64,000 bases of DNA from Nematostella vectensis (lineage: Eukaryota; Cnidaria; Anthozoa; Actiniaria; Edwardsiidae), in the NCBI RefSeq assembly GCF_932526225.1, contig NC_064043.1, positions 11,530,085-11,594,084 on the forward strand, in the 5' to 3' direction. A model generated the notes under the pieces. That model worked only from the letters and a program-made list of their open reading frames with translations, made no database searches and had not been told where the DNA came from. Below, piece by piece: positions 60,001-64,000 of this stretch (position 1 is its first letter; every line of letters begins with the position of its first letter). Made by a program: the position numbers and the translations under genes.

Positions 60001-63000
60001 TGTGACAGAAACGCAGGATTTGTCGAACGTGCTAGATTGGTACAAGTTATCGGGGCAGAGTGAAATGGATCTACTTTCAGAGCAAACGTCAGTGTCCATA
60101 TCAGAAGAGCCAAACGAAAATGCAATACAAACTGGATATGAATCTCTAAAAGACGATTCAAGTTCCCCAGATTCCCACACAATTAACTTAAGTATAGATG
60201 AGAAAAATAACAAGACTTTAAAAAAAAGACACAAAAGAAAAAGGCTGTTCCTTCCACATTTCTTTGTGTATGTAGGCTGGTTTGGCATAGCCGGTGTCTC
60301 CTTTACTTCTGCATTTTTTGTTACTTTGTATGGATTCCAATTCGGAAAAGAGAAAGCGTCCCAGTGGATAACGTCGATGATGATTTCGTTTTTACAAGAT
60401 GTGCTTATTAGTCAGCCTATAAAAGTGTTCATTATTGCAGTGTTCTTTGCGTTATTCCTCAAGAAACTCGACGACGACGACGACGACCACGAGAGTCTGT
60501 CAGATCAGTGCAAAATGGCGCAAAATGATACAAACTTTGACCAAAGTCTGTTCGAAGGCGACTTCACGGAGAAAACACCTAAAAAGTTCACACTAGCAAG
60601 TCCGCCTAATTCAGCAGAGCTGGAAAAAGCTCGACAGACGAGATTCAAAGAGTGTCAAATGCAACACATGATAAAAGAGCTTGTTATTTACGTGTTGTTC
60701 CTTGGCTCATTACTAGTGGTCAGTTATGCCCACAGAGATCCCCAAGCATTTCAAGTGGCGCGGTTGATGGAGCAAACATATATAGACGGCGCATACACTG
60801 GACTCGGTCTTAAACAGGTAAGTTCTATTGGTGGCAAAATAAATAACACGTAGAAAAGAACAACCGTCAGTGTGTATACATTTTATTCTAACATGAGGTG
60901 ATATGTGGGGAGCAGATGTTGTCATGGGGAGAAGGGGGTAATGCTGAGAGCACACTTGTGTATTCCCAGGGCGTTGGAACATCAAATTATTGGAGGTGGC
61001 TTGAGAACACAGTATTACCAAGCTTATCGTCAGAATCCTTACAATGGCCGGCTGGTTGTCAACCAAATGCAAACTACTCAATAGATTGTGTCTCTCGCGT
61101 TGTTGGAACCGCGAGACTGCGGCAGCTGAGGGTCCCCCCAGGTACGTTCAATCAATCAATCAATCAGTCAATCAATGTATGTTTATAAACCTTACCGCAG
61201 GCATGATCAGCGAAATGTGTACAATCCATGTTACTTTGGCGGCACACTTCAAGCATGTATAATAACATTACATCGTATAAGCACTAAAAATACCCAAGAT
61301 TTCCTCCAAGAACAACCCACATTACTATAGCACTTTAAGTACTCAATGGTAATTATACAACCCCGGGAACAGGTTATCTCATGTGTCCATGAATAGTTAA
61401 GACACAACAAGGAGGTTGAGGCCTGGGCCTCGCTGGTCTCACTAATTAAAACATCATTCATCCGTTTCAACTCTTCCATTTTAATCCAGGTACTTGTAAA
61501 GTGGAAAAAGAGATGAGGCACCTTATAAGCGAATGCAATGGATATTATTCCTTCTTTGGTGAAGACACCCAAGACTACTTTGAGGGATGGATCGCTTCCA
61601 ATGTGACCAACAAAACAATGCTGACGCCCTGGCAACACCGCTCGACACTCGACCTGGGTGGTGTGCCCTACATGGGTCTGATGGCAACTTACAGCGGAGG
61701 AGGATACAGTTTCAACCTGCAAAACACGGATGAAGGTCTGCGGGAGCTGAGTAAACTCAAAGAAGGATCCTGGATCGATGAGCGCACACGAGCAATATTT
61801 CTAGAAATAAGTGTATATAACGCTCAAGCCAACCTGTTTGGAATAGCGACGTTTTTAACGGAATGGGTTCCCACTAATGGAATTGTCTGCTTCAATAACA
61901 TCAAAGTCGCGAGGTTATACGTCACGGGTGATGGTTTAGAGATTGCTACTATTGTTTGCAAGGTACTCCTACTTATTTTCGTCCTAATATTCATGTACCA
62001 AGAGTTTAAGAAAATTTTCAAACAGCGCAAAGCGTATTTACGGGAGGTGTGGAACTGGATGGAATTGGCCCTAATAGTCTGTGTTCTCGGTTGCGCAGTC
62101 ACCATTCTCCAGCGTGCTCTTCTAGTAGACATCGCGATCAAGAAGTTGAATGCTCAGCAAAACCGTTTTGTAAGTCTTATCCAAGCAGGAACCGTTGACG
62201 AACTCTTAACCTACTTCCAAGGTCTCCTTGTGTTCTCGGCAAGTATTAAACTTCTAAAGCTTTGCAGATTCAACCCTAAAATACTCCTTTTTACCAAAAC
62301 CATCTCTACAGCCGTAGGTCCCTTATCTTCATTTCTTTTGGTGTTCGCTATACTCTATTTGGCATTTGCGAGTGTGTACAATCTGGTCTTTGGGTCAGCT
62401 CTCCAGGAGTATAGCTCATTTATATACACAGTAGAGACACTATTCAGCACAATACTTGGGGGGTTCGACTTCACGGCAACAGAACGGCAAAACAAGATTA
62501 TTGGACCACTGCTGTTTTTCTTCTTCATGGTAGTAATGGTAATGATACTCATGAATATCTTCCTTGCGATTCTCATGGACGCGTTCGCAAAGGTTCAGGA
62601 GGAAGACAATTCCAGTGAGCACGAGCTTGTCGAGTTCATGCTCACTCGCTTCAGCCAGTACATTGGAATGCGACATGGCAAGAAAGTGGGCATCATGCCT
62701 ACTAGTGATAAAGAAGAAGTAAAAGTAAGCTTCGTATCGCATCAAGCTGATGACAAGGTGAGTCAACAGTCACGTTTTAGCCCAAGTCCAAGCGTGTCTG
62801 ACAACACACAGATAATCTCTAAACATTACACAGAAAACTGTGAGGATGAACGCGCCTATAATAATATTGGACAAGAAGTGAGCGAGAGCATGGATTCGCT
62901 AGACTTCGCCATCATGAGAGCGGCTGCTAAGGAGAGTTATAATGTTTCCTTAAGTTCACCAAATACTGGTTTGATTCCAAAGATCGCGATACAGGAGACT

Positions 63001-63564
63001 GAAAATGAAGGCGGAGTGAGTGGAGATGAAGAAAGAGTCTGTGTAGATGAAGAAACATGTCTCTCGCCAAACAGTCCTTCTATGTTTGATAGACAAACAA
63101 TAAAACCCAGCTATAGTGTGAAAAGCGAACATCCGTACAGCTCGATGAATAGTAAAGATTTCGATGTCTTAGATTACATAGCAATGAGAGCGACAGAAAA
63201 AGAGAGCTCACTTGATAATTCCTTTGACTACAAGCGTTATAGTTTATCTCCTAGAAGGGCAGACAGCCAATCTTTAACAATCTATAGCAATCCCATTGCC
63301 AACCCTTACGTCTCTATCGACGTTAAAATGAAGGACATTACAGCATGGTGTACCTCTGTGCTTGTGGATGACCTTATTATGGAAGACGCGTACGAGATGA
63401 TGGTTCGTTACTACGTCAAGGACCACAAGAAGGCAATCCAAGACCATTATATGTCAGAACAGGAGGCTTTATCCAAAAGCTGGAATGGAAGTGAAGTTCT
63501 TATGACGAAACCTCGGCAAAAGCCAGGCCGATTCACATACGCAAGGAATTTACTGGAGTCGTAG
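42047..63564 (+). CDS. gene C: polycystin-1-like receptor-channel, 17 exons
   Basis: Joined exons give a fully open frame of 3195 aa. Signal peptide 1-24; F5/8 type C domain 34-185; Thr/Pro linker 186-222; PKD-like repeats 223 to about 950; REJ-like region to 1396; GAIN/GPS to about 1865; TM1 about 1880; PLAT from about 1912; TM2-TM6; TOP about 2440-2650; channel module; tail to 3195. Membrane topology (11 TMs) and GPS match the polycystin-1 family. Every intron phase equals that of genes A and B. Its tail is the longest and carries two copies of an LDxxxMRAxxKES motif. With no stop or splice defect visible, it looks like the best-preserved member. Several introns hold MITE-like insertions and two carry duplicated splice junctions. 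Confidence 0.88.
42158..42224 (+). CDS. gene C exon 2: signal-peptide end
   Basis: Continues as LLSLLSFARTFALSPRADANYQ; cleavage is likely after RTFA. Acceptor CTTGATTAG; donor CAAG/GTTGGT leaves phase 1, matching the AATGC start of exon 3. Confidence 0.75.
43401..43420 (+). repeat. poly-G run, 20 bases
   Basis: Twenty consecutive G on the + strand in gene C intron 2; prone to slippage and G-quadruplex formation, and to length error in assemblies. Confidence 0.95.
43575..44870 (+). repeat. split ~50-bp tandem repeat flanking a ~1-kb segment
   Basis: Units of GTTGATACAACATAGGAACT, GTATTGGAACTTCCCACAAG and TTATA occur at 43575-43695 (about two) and again at 44700-44870 (about three), same orientation. 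The intervening 1 kb is unrelated, so it looks like an insertion into a tandem array or a segment bounded by direct repeats. Inside gene C intron 2. Confidence 0.8.
45069..45376 (+). CDS. gene C exon 3: F5/8 type C domain, first part
   Basis: ECIVPERFGVNDNVIIND, SSSARPEFPAYNGRLGLH, AWCASTNNKSQWLQVDLRE and WVTQYYLQYSNDMETWYCYG. Acceptor CTTACCACCAG; donor CAAAG/GTATGC, phase 1-0. Confidence 0.88.
45377..45625 (+). repeat. decayed tandem copies of the exon 3 donor junction
   Basis: The end of exon 3 (TGGTATTGCTATGGAGATGA, ACGCAAAG/GTATGCTACTG) has an in-intron echo at about 45519-45573 (TGTACTGGTACGGAAACGAG, AAAGCAAAAGTTACTACTG) and weaker echoes near 45475 and 45610. Period about 75-80 bp; the copied donors have lost the GT. 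Confidence 0.65.
45955..46102 (+). CDS. gene C exon 4: F5/8 type C domain, end
   Basis: MLQAYQSSFTMTLLQRPIAR, then YVRLNPQAWNGNICLRFELY and GC. Acceptor TTAATGCAG; donor TCAA/GTAAGT, phase 0-1. Confidence 0.87.
46366..46476 (+). CDS. gene C exon 5: Thr/Pro-rich linker
   Basis: FDYPYPMSGSCENIPLTEPP and then TTLQPNTESPTTPYRP. Acceptor GTCACCCAG; donor CCAG/GTTTGT, phases 1-1. Confidence 0.83.
46753..47088 (+). CDS. gene C exon 6: first PKD-like repeat
   Basis: LKIKLSSDVIATGEVFMVGL, YRWNLSTDQVEIANPF (FGDG core lost), YKISVYASNEEYN and VQDTITGLHL to FNVSWDIEKG. Acceptor TTATTTAAG; donor AAAAG/GTAAGG. Confidence 0.88.
47037..47290 (+). repeat. ~90-bp tandem triplication of the exon 6 donor junction
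   Basis: The end of exon 6 plus donor (ACGTTTAACGTATCCTGG, GATATAGAAAAAG/GTAAGG, ATCGTAGG) is echoed at about 47160-47203 (ATTCTGGAAAATACAAAATA, GGATCGTAGG) and at 47216-47290 (CACAACATTTAACATGTTCT, ATATAGAAAAAGTTAAGG). The copies lack a usable GT donor. Confidence 0.8.
47436..50013 (+). CDS. gene C exon 7: seven PKD repeats and start of REJ
   Basis: 2578 bp. Cores at QFDFGERSMG, NWSFGDGNAT, AWNFGDGQET and YLRLGDGSAD. REJ-like part includes CRIETLEICKGN, MPYGVLKFLATI, FPLDGSESYDPDD and FRWYCR. Dense N-glycosylation sites. Acceptor TATTTTTAG; donor ATCAG/GTAATA, phase 2. Confidence 0.91.
50582..51188 (+). CDS. gene C exon 8: REJ-like region, C-terminal half
   Basis: CNPECTGRLMSAAALQLISE, NCSVWPLEGMEMSTIFQLSC and GWQDTEMPLRYIFNY. 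Acceptor ATCTTTCTCAG; donor GCAACG/GTAAGC, phase 2-0. Confidence 0.9.
51610..51807 (+). CDS. gene C exon 9: GAIN start
   Basis: VRKSKAADISQINARMDQL, Asn/Ser bridge, then SEKVANARQIARLSGSI helix. Acceptor ATATCAACAG; donor CTAGG/GTAAAC, 66 codons. Confidence 0.84.
51868..51935 (+). repeat. (ATT/GTT)n microsatellite
   Basis: Degenerate ATT/GTT trinucleotide run in gene C intron 9. Confidence 0.9.
52249..52386 (+). CDS. gene C exon 10: GAIN helix exon
   Basis: INEQLASTVTQAIRDTSTL and VKTLKDVTQDAQKLSVQMQ helices. Acceptor TTTCCCCTCAG; donor GCAG/GTATGT, 46 codons. Confidence 0.86.
52535..52711 (+). CDS. gene C exon 11: GAIN helix exon
   Basis: SDLSESFEMLADKLHDLAG, then SIVPMAEGLLGLVSSLLG. Acceptor TTTTAATGACAG; donor ACGATG/GTAAAA, 59 codons. 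Confidence 0.86.
52777..52873. mobile_element. truncated MITE (family of 56762-57018)
   Basis: Reverse-complement fragment of the element at 56762: TTTATTTTGGCTTGAATTTG and the end CACGTGAGCGCAAGTC. Only one end is present. In gene C intron 11. Confidence 0.65.
53252..53482 (+). CDS. gene C exon 12: GAIN domain
   Basis: EKINSNCLSGVKSIVDGLW, then beta strands VEITLEITTDTAISRKKIN and GCIELPEASYLNLPYD. Acceptor CCATAACACAG; donor CCAG/GTAAAT, 77 codons. Confidence 0.87.
54231..54485. mobile_element. MITE, full-length, copy 2
   Basis: Ends GACTTGTGCTAAGAGATC and, in reverse complement, GCCCTTGCGCAAAGAGATC; the interior shares CCTTTCTGAAAA, TTTTGCAG and AGCGCGCGCT with 56762-57018. In gene C intron 12. 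Confidence 0.75.
55336..55899 (+). CDS. gene C exon 13: GAIN subdomain B and first half of GPS
   Basis: STVISFELKKPDGSSYSV, ALQWEQGDLNVSYSLNVF and CLYWDNGRFSSMGCR, the first GPS half. Acceptor TTAAATTTCAG; donor GTAGG/GTAAGG, 188 codons. Confidence 0.9.
56461..56691 (+). CDS. gene C exon 14: GPS cleavage site and TM1
   Basis: VGPATNGSYVQCLCNHLTSF with intact HL^T, stalk and TM1 (VAFAAVMSIFGVYLLLVVW) then WARRRD. Acceptor GCCCCATAG; donor CAAG/GTAAAA, 77 codons. Confidence 0.91.
56762..57018. mobile_element. MITE, full-length, copy 1
   Basis: 257 bp with inverted ends GACTTGCGCTAAGGGATCAC and its near-perfect complement GTGATTTCTTAGCGCAAGTC. AT-rich interior without a frame. In gene C intron 14; two further family members lie in gene C introns 11 and 12. 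Confidence 0.88.
57785..57900 (+). repeat. dispersed ~130-bp repeat, copy in gene C
   Basis: ATTACCTCATTGTTCTATTG, GTCTGTGGTGCATCAATCTA, GTGAAGTCTTCTGAGATCTG. In gene C intron 14, upstream of the PLAT exon as in gene A. Confidence 0.75.
58199..58354. mobile_element. short element with GGTGTAGCCAGG inverted ends
   Basis: Left end AGGGGTGTAGCCAGGGGGG, right end CCTGGCTACGCCGCT (complement AGCGGCGTAGCCAGG). About 156 bp, G/C-rich flanks. The end motif resembles common short hAT-type MITEs, by recollection only. Confidence 0.6.
58789..58853 (+). repeat. two-copy repeat, period 34 bp
   Basis: Two copies of TGAATTATTCGCGAATTGAA followed by TTGCTACCAC, at 58789 and 58823, in gene C intron 14. Confidence 0.9.
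59204..60817 (+). CDS. gene C exon 15: PLAT domain and TM2-TM6
   Basis: PLAT: YEITIYTGMRKNAGTTSDVF, QRFQRSSVDTFVVSS, LWHNNKGLNPSWYVNRVTV, CNRWLAVEYDDGQ. TM2 (LSCCLALLYCTMLTNAMFY), TM3 (YVGIISSLIIFPVNLLFVG), loop with DLSNVLDWYKLSGQ, TM4 (to FFVTLYGFQFG), TM5 (FLQDVLISQPIKVFIIAVFF), an Asp run DDDDDH, and TM6 (ELVIYVLFLGSLLVVSYAHR). Acceptor TTTTCTTCTGTAG; donor ACAG/GTAAGT, 538 codons. Confidence 0.92.
60970..61141 (+). CDS. gene C exon 16: TOP domain segment
   Basis: GVGTSNYWRWLENTVLPSL, CQPNANYSIDCVSRVVGTAR, LRQLRVPPG. Acceptor GTATTCCCAG; donor CCAG/GTACGT, 172 bp. Confidence 0.9.
61148..61178 (+). repeat. (AATC)n microsatellite
   Basis: Short tetranucleotide run directly behind the gene C exon 16 donor. 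Confidence 0.85.
61490..63564 (+). CDS. gene C exon 17: TOP domain, channel module, cytoplasmic tail
   Basis: TOP end: GYYSFFGEDTQDYFEGW, GGGYSFNLQNTDEG, WIDERTRAIFLEISVYNAQ. Channel helices: IVCKVLLLIFVLIFMYQEF, NWMELALIVCVLGCAVTIL, ELLTYFQGLLVFSASIKLLK, SSFLLVFAILYLAFASVYNL, pore ETLFSTILGGFDF, VVMVMILMNIFLAILMDAF. The tail of about 330 residues has two MRAxxKES motifs (SLDFAIMRAAAKES; VLDYIAMRATEKES) and ends after VDDLIMEDAYEMMVRYYVKD. TAG at 63562-63564. Acceptor TTTAATCCAG, phase 1. Confidence 0.94.
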
Positions 63565-64000
63565 ATGCTCTTATGTGACCATTTACAGAGTCATTTACAG
63601 AGAAAGCGTTCCAGGCTGGGATCCACCGATTTTCACTTAAGTTTTATACTTTTATTTTGTTGGAAAGTGACACAGGTTTCATTTTTGTGCCAAAAACCTG
63701 GAAATTTCCTCATTTTTGTTGGTGTCCCTCTCAGGGTTAATACGATAACGTGGAAATGTAAACCGTGTGGTGGGTGAGCACCAGGAACTGACTTTTTTGT
63801 TTTTTTATACGGATGTCATGGGAAGTGGCACTGCTTTTTGCCCATATTTGGGTTATGAGAAAAACACGAGCTTTGCCATATTTCAGAAATGATTATTCAC
63901 CAAAAGCAACTATATCTCAGATTGACATACCAAATCTGAGTGACCTTAGTGATCTTAGTTTTTAAGCCATTTCTCTGCTTAATACCAGACACTAAGACTC
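63565..64000. other. downstream of gene C
   Basis: AT-rich 3' flank. No canonical AATAAA in the visible 436 bases and no further gene. Confidence 0.55.

Overview
The window is eukaryotic animal DNA: AT-rich, intron-rich, with short dispersed inverted-repeat elements. It is most likely from a cnidarian, probably an anthozoan such as a sea anemone; I infer this from the gene content (discoidin-headed polycystin-1-like genes beside an intronless rhodopsin-class GPCR) and not from any species marker. All recognisable genes are on the + strand.

Layout. 1-1067 is non-coding. 1068-2024 is a single-exon class A GPCR broken by one in-frame TAG at the TM6 tryptophan position. Three tandem, head-to-tail polycystin-1-like genes follow: A (4195-22266, about 3319 aa), B (25646-39853, about 3106 codons) and C (42047-63564, about 3195 aa). 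I reconstructed them from splice sites. Each has 17 coding exons with the same intron phases at every boundary, so they are tandem duplicates. Each encodes a signal peptide split by a small intron, an F5/8 type C (discoidin) domain, a Thr-rich linker, about eight PKD-like repeats (seven of them in one exon of about 2.6 kb), an REJ-like region, a GAIN/GPS autoproteolysis unit with an intact HL^T site, TM1, a PLAT domain, five more membrane segments, the extracellular TOP/polycystin domain, and a five-helix channel module with a divergent cytoplasmic tail. B and C are closer to each other (equal-sized giant and TOP exons); A is the outlier. Gene B carries an in-frame TAA at codon 84 inside its discoidin domain.

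By family knowledge these would be large receptor-channels of cilia or sensory membranes: a sticky ectodomain tethered through a self-cleaved GAIN domain to an 11-TM channel-like body, usually paired with a PKD2-type subunit. No PKD2-type gene is visible here.

The most unusual signal is in the introns. At five splice junctions across the three paralogs, the exon/intron boundary itself has been tandemly duplicated into the intron: gene A exon 2 donor, gene A exon 5 donor (about 87 copies of a 34-bp unit over 3 kb, most carrying GTAAGT), gene B exon 11 acceptor, gene C exon 3 donor and gene C exon 6 donor. I know of no named element type that explains this. The remaining non-coding sequence holds several MITE-like inverted repeats, a ~130-bp dispersed repeat near the PLAT exon of all three genes, a G-rich polypurine tract, and simple repeats.
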